Source: Catonia carolina
Taxonomy: Eukaryota; Arthropoda; Insecta; Hemiptera; Achilidae
DNA length: 64,000 bases
Direction of reading: 5' to 3'
Assembly (NCBI GenBank): GCA_035578175.1
Contig: JAQMRL010000001.1
Location: 237,103,038-237,167,037 of the forward strand
Under the pieces are notes generated by a model. The model saw only the letters and a list, made by a program, of their open reading frames with translations, searched no databases and was not told the origin of the DNA. Numbering within the stretch: the stretch's first letter is position 1; the number at the start of each line of letters is the position of its first letter. Positions 42,838 to 60,354 of this stretch are shown piece after piece. Both the position numbers and the translations under genes were made by a program.

Positions 42838-43520
42838 CGGGTGTTCCGGGACATGGTCCCCGAACTTCAGGGACTGATTCAGAACATCAAAATATGCAAA
42901 AAATTCACATAGTGAACATAAGACCTATTGCACTTCGTTTACACAAAATGGCCGCCATCTTGTTTTTTATTAAGTAAATTATATTTAACAAACGGGTTAA
43001 TTTATTTCAATGAAATTTGGCAGATCTAAGGCCAGTGTCATATTCTAAAAAAATTAATAAAATTCAAAATTTCACTACAAAAATTTCAAAATGGCGGTCA
43101 TCTTAATTTTTTTTAAATAATTTTGTTTTGTATAAAATGACATTTTATTTCATGAAAATCCATTAAAAAACAATCTAGCAATAGCAAAAATTACTCTGCA
43201 GTACAGTTGCCCAATATAATGCAAGCTGAAAATTTTTGCCAGTTTTCAATTCCTTATTCAATTACAATAAAAACAATCTACGTCAATTTATTACTGTTTT
43301 TGTATAATAAATTACATTTGCAGTTTAAGATAATACCCATAATTATCAGGCTAAATTGTATTCTCACAATTGCTTTTAATGGAATTGAAAACTGGCAAAA
43401 AATTATCAGCCTACATTATGTCCGACAAGCTTACTGCGGAACAATTTTTTGCTATTGCTGGTTTTGTTTGTCAACAGATTTTCATAAATAAAATGTCATT
43501 TCATACTAAATAAAATCCTC
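42838..43520. repeat. Transposon-like sequence with a foldback core
   Basis: Begins TACCGGGTGTTCCGGGAC, a transposon-terminus style; no opposite end was found. Inside, arms 43131-43253 and 43381-43505 are inverted copies (AGCAATAGCAAAAATTACTC; TTTTTGCCAGTTTTCAATTC). Confidence 0.5.
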
Positions 43521-43684
43521 CAAAATTCATAAGTAAAACAATTTTTAAAATATTTAAATTTTCCAGTTTTTTAATTATAATTTTTTTTTAAGCCTTTATT
43601 TGTTATCGGGAACTGTACATTGTTGACAACTACTGAATTTGATCGCTGCTTTTTGCTGTATTTTTTTACCGTAGATTAGACATG

Positions 43685-43830
43685 AGTTTGAACAGGGACC
43701 CCCAGTAGAGTTTGTTCATGGATGGCTGTCAACTGGTCACCATACAAAGTCGCTTGCCCAACCGGTGTTACTTAACAAATAATAGCGACTTTCTACCAGC
43801 TGACTGACTGGGCTGGCCCGAAGGCCTCAT
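43685..43830 (+). repeat. Repeat shared with 25290-25420
   Basis: See the copy in Pgm2 intron 8; the two share TTGTTCATGGATGGCTGTC-like and CTGGTCACCATAC blocks and end near TCTACCAGCTGACTGACTG. Confidence 0.5.
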
Positions 43831-44075
43831 TATAATATAAAAACTACAATAAAGCCCTGCTTAACCAAAACATAGGATGCGGATTGATTTTGGATACATG
43901 AAATTCCAGATAACACTGTTATACTTTTAAAGTTTAAAAATAGTGAGAATGATTACACAATATTGTATATGACTTTATGACAATTTATTAGCATGCACAA
44001 AAGAAAATACAGAAATTTCAAAGGAACAAATGTAACATTGTACAGTAATCAATATTTACTGACTTAAATTATTCA

Positions 44076-44421
44076 ACCCACCGGGTTGGTGTAGATGTAA
44101 AGTCGTCACCGCGAGTAAGCTGTTTTTTCGGCTGATTTTCGGAGACGAAGGTTCCTGGTTCAAATCCTAGTAAAGGTAGTTGTTACTTTTATACAGATTT
44201 GAATACTAGACGGTGGGTTACCGGTGTACTTTGTTGGTTGGGGTTCAATTACCCATACTCTCTTAGGAATGTCGGCCTGGGTCTGTACAAGACTACATGT
44301 GTAAATGAGGTGTACCTCATTTACACATCATATACATCATCTTCATCTCATTGGGTCATGGGGTTGCTTATTGTTCTGAATTGAACAGATTGCAACGTAC
44401 ACACATTAGGGATTAAAAAAA
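44076..44421 (+). repeat. SINE-A copy, full length
   Basis: ACCCACCGGGTTGGTGTAGA head, GGTTCAAATCCTAGTAAAGG, TTGGTTGGGGTTCAATTACC, tail CACACATTAGGGATTAAAAA. A small palindrome TGTAAATGAGGT/ACCTCATTTACA at ~44300-44326 comes from a local duplication. Confidence 0.85.
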
Positions 44422-44536
44422 ATTATTTACACAATTTGAAAAGTCCAAGATTTTCATGAAATGTTTTTCGCGGCAATATTACACCAACGTATTCTTAGAA
44501 GAACATCCTGGAGGTAAAGATCAAGTAAACGAATTC

Positions 44537-44735
44537 CTAGAATGTTGTTTAGGTCATCAGCAAAAAGGCTGGTTTGAACTTTACTACGTAAAACGAGGAG
44601 TAAGGTAGTGTACTTCCTCATTGAGTGGAAACATATGCTTATCAGCATGCCAAGCCCTCTGAAAAGCATCTACTTTCCACTCTGCATATGACACCTTCAT
44701 TTCATTCACCCAAGGGTCTGGCTGTATAACGATGA
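44537..44735 (-). repeat. SINE-D copy, 3' part
   Basis: Reverse complement of SINE-D from TTGTTTAGGTCATCAGCAAA to GTCTGGCTGTATAAC. Confidence 0.7.
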
Positions 44736-44739
44736 TAAG

Positions 44740-45487
44740 TATTTTTGAATACTAGTATTCAAACTGAAATAGAGTTATCACCAAATTAAAAAACAAGTTT
44801 TTTTCCGTTTTGGTTAAACAGGTTTTGGATAATCAAGGTTTTTACTGTAATCCCTATGTTGTCACCCCAAATTTTTACGTTACAAGGTTTAAAATCACAC
44901 TTCCCTGATTAAAAGTGTATCAAAGATATTCATGTAAAATAATATGTACCTTTTCCACTACTTTACAATAGATGCATTGTATTTTTATACCACAAAAATA
45001 AATAATTATTTAAGATACTGTTTTACTTTTTGTCTTTAGTTTTTTAGCAACAAATTACAGCAGAAAAAAATTGCACAATATTTTTCTGCATTTACACAAC
45101 ACAGAAGCTCAACATTTATAACTGTCTTTACAATCCTAATTTTTTTTTTTTTGATACTGCATTAGAAAAAAGATCTAATTGACAGTGCTCATTAATTAAT
45201 CCATAATGTCATTATCATTTAATTAAAACAAACTAAACATATGTTATTTTTGTTATAAAAATATCATACAATATTCTTTGAATGGAATCTTTTATCTACA
45301 TACAAATAAATAATTTTAATATAAAATCTATAAAAATACATATACACTATATTGTCACCATATTTTTTGATAAATTTAAATTCCGATATTTTAAATAAAA
45401 TAACTAAAATTTTTGAGTCATATTAAATTTCAAACAAAATTAAACAAAAAAAAAGTAAAAAATAAAAATGATTTCACTGCAATATTT
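44740..45487. other. AT-rich spacer, nothing recognised
   Basis: No ORF or shared repeat noticed. Confidence 0.3.
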
Positions 45488-45617
45488 TGAATACTTTGTT
45501 ACACATTATTAACATTTATAATTCTCCATAAATGGGGGAAAAGTTTCTCTTTGTGTTGAATTTCTCTTAACATAATAATTTATGTTGTCATACCAAAAGT
45601 ACAGTAAACACAAGAAC
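45488..45617 (+). repeat. 130-bp direct repeat, left copy
   Basis: Runs from TGAATACTTTGTTACACATT to AGTACAGTAAACACAAGAA, almost identical to 47343-47469. The only clear differences are TTTCTCTT/TTTTTCTT and a TTTAT insertion. Confidence 0.9.
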
Positions 45618-45652
45618 TCAATCAGTAGCATAATTTGATGTTAGTGCAATAA

Positions 45653-45920
45653 AACCCACTGGGTTGGTCTAGCGGTAAAGTTGTTGGAGATGAAGGTTCT
45701 GTGGTTCAAATCTTAATAAAGGAAGTAAATTGTATACAAATTTAAATACTAGACAGTAGTTAACAGTAGACTTTGATGGTAGGGGTTCAATTCACAATAC
45801 TTTCTTAGGAATAGTTGAACTGAGTCTATGCCTCATTTACATATCATCTCATTGTCATTGGTTGCTTTTTGTTCAAAATTGAACAGATTGCGATGCACAC
45901 ACATTAGGGATTAAGAAAAA
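45653..45920 (+). repeat. SINE-A copy, with internal deletion
   Basis: AACCCACTGGGTTGGTCTAG head, GGTTCAAATCTTAATAAAGG, GGTAGGGGTTCAATTCAC, tail CACACATTAGGGATTAAGAA. The second-loop segment of the head is deleted. Confidence 0.75.
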
Positions 45921-46207
45921 GAAAAGTGCAATACTTTATTTTCAGTTTTTGTGTGTATTTTTACTATACACTGTATTTTATCCTTAAAATACTTTAAATG
46001 GAATTTTAATACTGGACTTAAGCTAAAGAAAGTCCAGCATCAATACATTACTTTTATAGTCTACCAATTTTATATATACGCTTTAATAAAATGTACTAAC
46101 AGTTTTCACCCTTTTCTAAAAATAAGTGGTATTTTCCTCACACTTTTCAGTAATTTTTTTGAAACAGGATAAAAACTCAGTTTATATTGTATAAAAATAT
46201 ATGTATA

Positions 46208-46318
46208 AAATTACAAAAGATGTAGGGTGTTACAGGTATGTAGATATGAAACGACTTGCGCAAGATAGAACAGCTTGGAGAACTGCATCAAACCAGTCAA
46301 GAGACTGATGGCAAAAAA
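46208..46318 (+). mobile_element. 5'-truncated copy of the 60341-63730 LINE
   Basis: About 110 bp, from AAATTACAAAAGATGTAGGG to GAGACTGATGGCAAAAAAA, matches the 3' end of the LINE on the opposite strand, coding for CYRYVDMKRLAQDRTAWRTA then SNQSRD. A typical target-primed, 5'-truncated insertion. Confidence 0.9.
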
Positions 46319-46319
46319 A

Positions 46320-47340
46320 TATTGTATTTTTTTTATACATTGCACGATTTTAAACAATTTGCTATTGCACAAAAATGTATAAAATATTGTACCACAAAAG
46401 TTTAAAATTATATATTCTTGTTAATTTTGTAACAACGCTCTCTTAAACAATATATACCAGTGGTTCTACAATATATACTAGTGGTCTTAAACAATATAAT
46501 AAACAAAGTGGTGGCTTAGAATGATCAAACACAACCAATATAACTGTTGAAACAGAAATACTGTGGAAACTGACACTACTAGGGGATTCTCAGTGACACC
46601 TTAACCCATTGACCTACAGATTTTTTTGTACTGTTGGTGGCCTTACAGTTGGTTTTAATTTTGCATAAAATGACACTATATTGTAAATAGACAATAACTT
46701 TTTTTCTTTTAACCAATTCTCTTAATTTTTTCATTTTTTTCAGAATTTAGTAACCATTTAGACCAAATAATTACTTTTATTGTCTTTGAAATAATTTTTT
46801 TTCTTGTAAATGAAAATTTTATTTTAGTTTTTTTAATTGAAACTTAGAAATTTATAATTTTCTATAAAAAAATTTATAAGGGCAATCTAGAGGATTCTTT
46901 TTTCTACAAAAATAATTCAAATTTTAAAAAATTGTTGAACATAAAAACAAATTATGCCCTATTTTCTAATCGCCGGTCATTGCCGTTTTCACTTATTTAC
47001 GCATCAATATCCTGCTGGTAATGAAATTAATATGTTAGGCATGCAGAGAATTTATTTAATAGTAAAAAATTATTGAATTAATAATACTGAATATTATTAC
47101 TTGATATAAAACACCAAAAAATATGATAAATAACTAAAAAACTCTTAACAAACACGAACTGACAGAACGTAAACAAACACCATTTTTCAACACATTGTAT
47201 AGGTTATTTTGATCAGGAAATTATAACTGAACGCTTACACGCAATCTACTAGTAGATATTTGTAAATAAAGCAAAAATAATGTAGTTTTCGTTAGTGCTG
47301 CTACATCAAGAAGTTTTTAAAAACTACGTAGAATACTTTT
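46320..47340. other. AT-rich spacer, nothing recognised
   Basis: No coding or repeat feature supported. Confidence 0.3.
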
Positions 47341-47342
47341 TG

Positions 47343-47469
47343 TGAATACTTTGTTACACATTATTAACATTTATAATTCTCCATAAATGGGGGAAAAGTT
47401 TCTCTTTGTGTTGAATTTTTCTTAACATAATAATATGTTGTCATACCAAAAGTACAGTAAACACAAGAA
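47343..47469 (+). repeat. 130-bp direct repeat, right copy
   Basis: Second copy, 1.86 kb downstream in the same orientation. Could be LTR-like ends, or a local duplication; no retroviral-type coding sequence lies between. Confidence 0.9.
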
Positions 47470-47474
47470 TTCTT

Positions 47475-48655
47475 AATAAAGAATGAAGAATTCTAAATAA
47501 AGAATGAGGACGTTAAATCGCCCGTCATTGTACACAACGGCACAAATATGGTGGACGGCGTTTCGCAGTCATTATTATGCTAATGGGTTAAGGTGTCAGT
47601 CAGCCCTAGGAAGAAACTCGACTTGCCGCCTTAAGGTGTCAGTCCGCCTCAACATGTTTACCAAGATGTTAAAGTTGATGGTTGTATACCATCTGAATGC
47701 AGTCTCTGCACTAAACTAACGCGCCTGAATTGTGTATGGGCAAAGTCATAAGTGTTAAAAATAACTAATTTCAGTGATTTTTTTTCATGAAAATCACACT
47801 ACTGCAAAACACAGCATTAGATTGGACAACATACGTGAGTACTCATAAAAGTTGTAGTATTTTAATTTTTTGTTAGATAAACAAAAATTCATAATGTACC
47901 TTGTTAGTATTACAGTGAAAATAGAAATAATAAACTTAAATATAATACAAAATAACAAATAAATAAAATAAATAAATAAACAAAAGGAAAAAATAAAAAA
48001 AACAAAACTAAAAAAATGATTACAAAAAGCATTTTTTTAATTTTAAAGTGATACATTCATACAATACATAAAACACATACACAATATGTACAACAATTTA
48101 CGTACAAATCATAGTAATATTAAAAGTAATAAAAATTAAAATAACAATAGTTAATACATTTATCATATTTAAAATTAAAAATTACTAAAAAAAGGACATT
48201 AATCATAAAACTTTTTAATTCAGTCTACAACAAGTCGATGTATAAATATTTATTTATTTATTATAATAAAAATTGTTTCATTTTATAATTAAAATATAAA
48301 AATCGTGCACCTGGAACACTGTTACCAACAACAAATTGTAGTAACTACATCATTTTATCATTGTGCTACATGGCACTTAATACATAATCAGCTGGTTTGG
48401 TGACTTGTTAACATAGTAATATCAACAGTAATAACAGACTCACAATTACTGTAATTCACAAACTGTTATCACAAACCTAAAAATAAAAGACAATAATGAA
48501 ATGTAAGAAGGATGAATTGTATTTTAATATTATTTTGTAGCCCATTTTTGATGCTATGTCCACAACATTTAATTTTAATCCAGGTTTTGTTAAAAAAACC
48601 AAAATAAAGCAGTAAAGGTGCCATACGTTGGATTTCAACTCTGTGCATTTATTTG
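47475..48655. other. AT-rich spacer, nothing recognised
   Basis: Very AT-rich, especially 47930-48300. A 71-codon ORF at 47504 has no recognisable similarity. Confidence 0.3.
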
Positions 48656-48658
48656 CTT

Positions 48659-49455
48659 GTCATTAGCTATGTCCACTTGCTTTTACTTGCAGACTAAGCG
48701 CATGCCTCGATGCAATGGATGCATGCCCGACAGGAGCCACAATAGCAGAATTTCATAGTGCACAGTGTAGCGCACGTTCCACTAGCCTTGGATTTCGGTG
48801 CATTTTAACGATCAATTTGTAGTTTTATAGTTCGCGCCATGAAAGAAGTCCGTTGTGTTTAAAGAGCTATTTCTCAAAAACAACCCAACGAAAAATTTTA
48901 AATGCTAAACCAAATTAAAGCCTGTTCTTTTCTGCGTTAATTGGTTTGACTTAGATTATTTCATTTAGAAATTAGTCAGAGATACAGCAATTTACACATA
49001 AAAAGTACTCAGTTGTTAGCCAGTTTTCTGTTAATGTACTTTTTAAACGTCTGTTACTCCGTCCAGGCTTTAAATAAAAAATCAGCATTAAGTATGTTGA
49101 AGATCAGAGTTTACTCTATAATATGAATATTTTAAAAGTGAAATCTGACGTTCCGTTTTAAAACGCTGGCCATTTTTTAAAAAAAAGTGCTATTTTGCCT
49201 CCACGTAAAGGTAGGGAAATGATTTTAGAACTAAACCATGTATTTTAACAGCAGTGTGTAAACCTTGATTTTCAACGTTTATTTACTGATTCCTCTTAAC
49301 AGAATAATGTCACCTTCATCCATCTAAAAAACAGAACAGTAATGCGGCTTGAGTGTGGACAGGTGAATGGTGGCATGCACAGACGCATGTTGAATTGAAC
49401 GTTGAAAGGCAAGTTGAAAATTAAAGCGCACAATTTAGTGTGGACATAGCTATTG
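48659..49455. mobile_element. Putative transposon with short inverted ends
   Basis: TAGCTATGTCCAC at 48665 and its inverse GTGGACATAGCTA near 49440-49453, each followed by GC-richer subterminal text. No ORF. Only ~13 bp match, so uncertain. Confidence 0.35.
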
Positions 49456-49469
49456 GATGACAACAATAG

Positions 49470-50290
49470 CAGCTTTGTGAAATTTTATTAAATTCCTGGC
49501 CCTGAAAAACACAGTTTGTGTGTACTGCCAAGGCCAGCAGACTAGCATAGTCATGAGAAGGACCCTTGAAAGGATCACATGACTGTGGTAGTGACGGTAT
49601 TTTATACAGCGGAAATATCATGACTCAGAGAATTGTCAATGAGTTTTCATTGGAGTCCAGGTGCTGTAACACAAACATAAGGCCAACTATGCTGGCCTCT
49701 GTTATTGTTCCGCTAGTCTTCTTACTACTAAGTAAAACATGTAACAAAAATTATTGTATCACCTAAGTTTAAATGGTAGAGACAGCATCAAGTGGCTGTG
49801 TGAAACTTTAATATAAATTTCAAATATTTTCTAACAATAAAATATTTATGGTCCTGAAATGACCATTAAAGGCAGCTCATGACTGGTAGCAATGGTTGCT
49901 GTGATGAATGTTATGGCTATAGCATCTCATCCAGTGGAGATGTTCTTTCACAGAATCATCAATTAGTCTACACCACATAATCTTTAAGCTGTATCAAGAG
50001 ACTTTGCAAAACCTTGTAAAATAGGACACCATTAAAAGGGTTATTCACGTTTAAATAATACTAAAAAAATTAATTATAAAGTAAAAATTTGTCAGGAAAT
50101 GATTTCAAATTCTAGATTTAAGCCTTTTGCCAGTGCTTAAGCAGAGAACCCAGAATCGTAGCCTCCATGTGGTCTGGATGGATAGATAGAGAAATTATGG
50201 CGAATCTCTTTAATGAATTGAATCAAAATCCCTTTCCAGCTCACAGCTGGGATGGTATCTCGGGATTTTATCTCATCAATCAAAGTGATT
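49470..50290. other. Spacer, nothing recognised
   Basis: No supported feature. Confidence 0.3.
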
Positions 50291-50299
50291 AATAAACTT

Positions 50300-51400
50300 C
50301 TCAGCATTCGCGGATGATTTGGCCCTGCTGGTTCTGAACACGACTGAAGTGCGTGCGCAAAAAAAAATTGGGTTGAAAATTTCCTATAAAAAAACTGAAA
50401 TCATGGCTTTCAACCCACTATGCATAAGTAAAGAGAGAATTAATGGTAAAGAAATTAGATTATCTCAACAGTTCAAATATCTACAAGAAATCATCGACTG
50501 GAATCTAAAAAAAATTCCACTCGGCAAAACAGAACTTCCAAAATTAAGAAGGCTCAGGGAATAACCTGGCAAATATACAAAAATGACGCCTTTCAATACA
50601 TGCAAAAATCTGCCGCTACAAAATAGTTGTTCTCCCAGAGGCGCTTTACGCCAGTGAAACTATTCTACAAAAGAATGAAGCCAAGACTGACCAACTTCTT
50701 AAAACAGAACGCAGAATTATCAAAAAAAAAAAAAATGGAGTATGGTGAGTTCCTTCTAATGAAACCGTTTATAAGGAAATTGATCCAATTATGATGAAGA
50801 AGAGGAGGATTTCTTACTTTCTCCACATTTTAAGAATGCAGAATGACAGAGTATTGAAACAACTGAACCTCAGGAACTTGAACAGGAAGATTACGGGAAG
50901 ATACATTGAAGAGATTAAGAAGGATCTCAATGAAATTGGACTGGCAATTGAAGTCGCGTTTGACGAGGAAAAAATTAAATAGTACTCTCAAATCACACAG
51001 ATTTTACTGGGGAAAAGCAGAAAGACACACGGTGGAGGTTACAGATGAGATATCGTCCATCCAATGGTAAACTCGCGAATGTGCAAATGCTCAGTTTTAC
51101 AGGAGAGCAAAAAACAAATTCAATGGTTTTGTTCTTTGACACACTTCGTGTATTTTTGTAACTTTACAAAGGCTGTATCTCCCTAACCGAACAAGATACA
51201 TATTCGCGAGTTTACTACAACATGCATTGGGTTGTGCACATCAGCATGCACTAACAAACTCATATTCGCAAAATTTGCACATTCGCGAGTTTACCATTGG
51301 ATGGACACAACGATATGGATATGGATTGATATGGAAACAACGATCGAACAAAAAAAGTTGAGTCTCAAAAAGTACCAGCAAAACCGAAAGGCTACACCAA
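50300..51400 (+). pseudogene. LINE reverse-transcriptase remnant 1
   Basis: Frames read ALLVLNTTEVRAQ, KIGLKISYKKTEIMAFNPLC, QFKYLQEIIDWNLK, LPEALYASETILQK (in shifted frame), then MMKKRRISYFLHILRMQNDR and LNEIGLAIE. This is the palm end, thumb and C-terminal region of an insect non-LTR reverse transcriptase, lacking the 5' half. Interrupted by a MITE at 51055-51306. Confidence 0.75.
51055..51306. mobile_element. 252-bp MITE with 34-bp perfect inverted ends
   Basis: GTCCATCCAATGGTAAACTC (51055) continues to 51088 and is exactly inverted at 51273-51306. The interior repeats part of the end motif (CATATTCGCGAGTTTACTAC, CATATTCGCAAAATTTGC). Inserted in a LINE remnant. Confidence 0.9.
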
Positions 51401-51439
51401 TACATTGCCAACACAATAAAATGATTGGCTTAGTGGTCC

Positions 51440-52930
51440 AATTAGTAAAAATTTTGAGATTTCTCGAACCCTTTTAGGATTAAAACAGGTATTTTACAAG
51501 ATGGTCTATCACCATTACTCTTCTTTAATTGTGCACTAGAATACATTATGAGAGAATAGTACAAAGAAAACCCCAAAAAAATCTAAATAGGAGGCCAAAA
51601 AGATGGTGTAAAATTAAACTGTCTAGAATTTGCAGATGATTAAGCAACCTTAGCTAAGGACTTCTCAGAAGCTTTAGCTTCTGTGTGTGTTTTCTGTGCT
51701 TTTGTGTCTGTGATTTATCACAGACACAGTTCATACAAGAAATCGCTGGTAAAATTGGTTTAAATAAAAATATCTTTTGAGAAGACTGAAATTATGATTA
51801 CCCCCCCCCCCCCACACCGCTCGCCAAAAATATAGAAGTATGTGGTAAAAAAATTAAAATTGCTTAACAGTTAAGTACCTAGGAGAAATCATATATTATA
51901 AAATTAATGAAAAGTTATCCTGGCAACTTAGAATAAATAAGTTGACCAAAATGCAACACATAACCAGACACACAAATACAACAAAACAAAGCTTATCCAT
52001 AGGCCAGTTGTCAACTACAAGAATTTTCACCAGTTGCCGTTCTGGTAAACTTGCCGGTTTGACAGTAGTTCATCATTTTAAACGGGCACGTGTCGATGTA
52101 ACGGTACAGCAGAACAGCGTGCCGTAGGACGTGTTTCAACATGAATGCTTGCCAACGTGACAACAGACTCACCGTCCGCCGTTCAGTTGGTAGGTAAAAG
52201 TCTGTGTAAAGTTGACATTTTTTGTTGAAATATACTATATTTGTAAATTTTAGTTAATGATCTTAGAATATCATATTGACTGTCAGCTATTAACAACACT
52301 CAATACAATTTACAATTTAACACTCAATTTTAACCGGCAGCAGTCGTTATCATGGACACGCTTACCGGTTGCATTCACCGGCCGGCAATGCTAATGTACC
52401 AGTGAAAATTCTTCTAATGGACTAGAGGCCATAGTCACTAAAATGAGGCATTAAAAAATGTCACATTAACAGTGATAATGTATGTGAATGAAACAGTTTT
52501 CAACACGAATCAATCCATAGAAGAGGATAAAATTCTGAAGTTAAAAAGAATAATTAGAACATGGTCACTGAAAGATAGCATCAAATGAATTCGTATAACA
52601 AGAAATAGAACCAGTAGTATGCACAATTATGAAAAAGAGAATCTCCTTCTTAAGACACTAGAAAATAGAGTACTTAAAAAAATCATAGAGGTTATTTGGA
52701 ATAAGAAATATGAAATAAAATGGTTCAAGGAAGTTAAAAAAGATTCGGACGAAATGCAGATTACACTGAAAGATTTAAGGCACAAAACAGGAAAAACAAA
52801 AATACTAAAAGACAAACGCACCATATTACAAGCTAAAACTAGAAAATACACGGAAAGGTTGTTTTCAGATGAGGAAAGAAAAGCAAGATACTATAGAATG
52901 AAAAAAAAACTGGGAACAAAAACTTCATAA
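51440..52930 (+). pseudogene. LINE reverse-transcriptase remnant 2
   Basis: Reads GVLQDGLSPLLFNCALEYIM-like text, KKIQIGGQKDGVKLNC and a broken LEFADD motif (stop after the second Asp), then TVKYLGEIIYYKINEKLSW-like text. After the 52019-52413 insertion it continues with the C-terminal region LENRVLKKIIEVIWNKKYEI, KWFKEVKKDSDEMQIT, FSDEERKARYYRMKKK. Same general type as remnant 1 and head-to-tail with it. A 13-base C run lies at 51801-51813. Confidence 0.75.
52019..52413. mobile_element. 395-bp insertion with 16-bp inverted ends
   Basis: AAGAATTTTCACCAGT (52019) versus the inverse of ACCAGTGAAAATTCTT (52398-52413), two mismatches. GC-richer ends with CCGG-containing repeats. It splits LINE remnant 2. 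No clear target duplication. Confidence 0.55.
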
Positions 52931-52989
52931 GAGATCCAAGAAGTAATTGACTAAAGTGATCCAATGTGGTCAAACAAGAAAAAGACAAG

Positions 52990-53165
52990 GTCACCTTCGT
53001 AGCATAGTGGTTAGCACATTTGCCTGCTTCGCAGAGGTCCTGGGTTTGATCACTGGCCAGGGTCTAGAAATTTTCACCTGTCAAATTCCACAATTAGTGT
53101 TACATAATCCACTGTAATCGCTAATGACCAAGCAGTTGATGCAATTTTAAATGCATAAAAAAAGA
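52990..53165 (+). repeat. SINE-C copy, best preserved
   Basis: GTCACCTTCGTAGCATAGTG head, A-box TAGCATAGTGGTTAG, B-box GGGTTTGATCACTGG, GGGTCTAGAAATTTTCACC, CAAGCAGTTGATGCAATTTT, poly-A. It looks like a tRNA-derived SINE just downstream of the Mad stop. Confidence 0.75.
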
Positions 53166-53232
53166 AAAAATACAAATTTAAAGTGCTTTTACTGTAGTTA
53201 AGTTAAAAAAAATTAACAGGCCATACTTACTT

Positions 53233-58703
<5,471 letters not shown>

Positions 58704-58863
58704 TCATAACCTGTGTAAGATACTCTACCGACAAAATTTAACATCAGAATGAATTTGATATAAAGATTGCAACTAGAACAATCAGCCTTAATACATACAT
58801 TAGTACTGTAAATTATCATTAATCTGTCAAAAGGTATAAGTAAAAATGTACTTTTAACTCAAA

Positions 58864-59275
58864 AGTTGCCCATAACGGACAGGTGGAGTGTCAAATTATT
58901 TACACTCACTCTGTTCGTTGCAGGGCTAAAATAAATAGTTCTGTTTGTTATCACATGGTCAGCCAATTAAATGACTGAATCATTTAAGAACAGAAGTGGT
59001 AGAGGTGCAAAAGACACTAATCAGAGTTATCTCCTCTGAAAGTAATGAATTTCATTATACAGCCAGACCCTGTGGTGAATGAAGTGAAGATGTCGTTTGC
59101 AGAGTGGAAAATATGTGCTTTTCAGAGCGCCCGGCATGCTGATAAGCGTACTTTTCCACTTAGTGAGGAAGGTAATGGTAAACCACCTCACTCCTCGTTT
59201 TACTTAGTAAAACCTCTACAGGTTCAAACCAGCCTTTTGGCTGATAACCTAAACAACAACAACTCAAAAGTAAAC
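58864..59275 (+). repeat. SINE-D copy 3
   Basis: TTGCCCATAACGGACAGGTG start to GATAACCTAAACAACAACAA, with an AAC-rich tail. 208 bp upstream (in Mad sense) of the first visible Mad exon. Confidence 0.75.
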
Positions 59276-59739
59276 AAAATTTAAAAAGTATTATTAAGTT
59301 CAAGAAAATTATAATTGTCGGGTAATACAGTTGACTACTGTTTATTTTAACCTTGCAGTTGATTGTTTTTATATTTTGTACAAGGCAATTTATGTTAATG
59401 TTCCTGAATGTAACAAAGTTATTAAGTCCAAGTAACCGACATGGTTTGATAGGAATTTAACCCGAAAAATCAAATTAAAAAAAAAGTTAGTTTGTAAAAG
59501 AAGGTATTCACACTACTATGTCTTAAGTGGGAATTAAGTCAAGCTTTACAGATAAGTATTGTGACAACATCGAAGAAAAGGATGGTTCACGAAGGTTCTA
59601 GTGTTTTCATGAAATGGTACAAAGTAGATAATAGAGTGAAAAAGGAATAATAGGACAAAAGTAACAATAACACAATAGTAACAATAAAAGTATGCCTATT
59701 TATAAAAGGTTATTGTACAACTGTTTATGAAAAGGGTTG

Positions 59740-60060
59740 ACCTGTAACACTTCCCGTTAACTATAGATCTTTTGTTACTTGTTTACATCAGTCATCAGCT
59801 ATGACTTTTCGAGAACTATTAAAAAAGATTATTGATAGAATCTCTGTGCCGTTCCAGAAGTCTCTAAGGAATGCAATTAAGTCCCTTGTATTACACCCCC
59901 AGGATATCCAAAACACAAACACTAACAGGAATGCCATCTTCACTATCTTCAATTAATACATCTGAACATGCCACCCCTTCAACTAACTCGATTTTATCAG
60001 TATCCACACCTCTCACTCCTCAATTTGGGGTAAATCAAATAATTTCCACTATTTAAAAAA
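59740..60060 (+). pseudogene. Possible pogo-like transposase C-terminal remnant
   Basis: Frames read SSAMTFRELLKKIIDRISV, LRNAIKSLV and, shifted, KTQTLTGMPSSLSSINTSEH then ATPSTNS. This resembles the loose C-terminal tail of CENP-B/pogo-like transposases. Recognition is weak. Confidence 0.3.
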
Positions 60061-60354
60061 ATATTAAATATTTTCATGGGGTAAAATAATATGGTTCACT
60101 CTCTAAATCACTAAAATCATCGACATTCAACACATAGGGGTTTCTTATTTACCACTAATACCAAGTTGGTCCATTGTGGAAAATATAAATAATAAACCTA
60201 CCTAAATATCTACACTTATATTAAATAAAAGAAACTAATCAAAATGATCTGAAATGAAAAAAACAAAATGAGCTCTAAATAGATTAATAAAAAAACACAT
60301 GGAAACTATCCTAACCTAACAAAAGTACTTATGAAATCACTTTTTTTTTTGTCA

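Noticed and set aside
45488..47469. Complete LTR retrotransposon
   Set aside because: No gag, protease, integrase or RT coding sequence between the 130-bp repeats and no TG...CA ends seen.
51801..51813. Functional C-tract
   Set aside because: A simple homopolymer in a decayed LINE, possibly also a sequencing artefact.
52990..53060. tRNA gene with intact A and B boxes
   Set aside because: The acceptor and anticodon stems do not close and the same unit with body and tail recurs elsewhere, so it is a SINE head.
59871..60056. Mad linker exon
   Set aside because: The recognisable text is on the + strand, opposite to Mad, and resembles a transposase tail; no donor in Mad sense fits phase 0.
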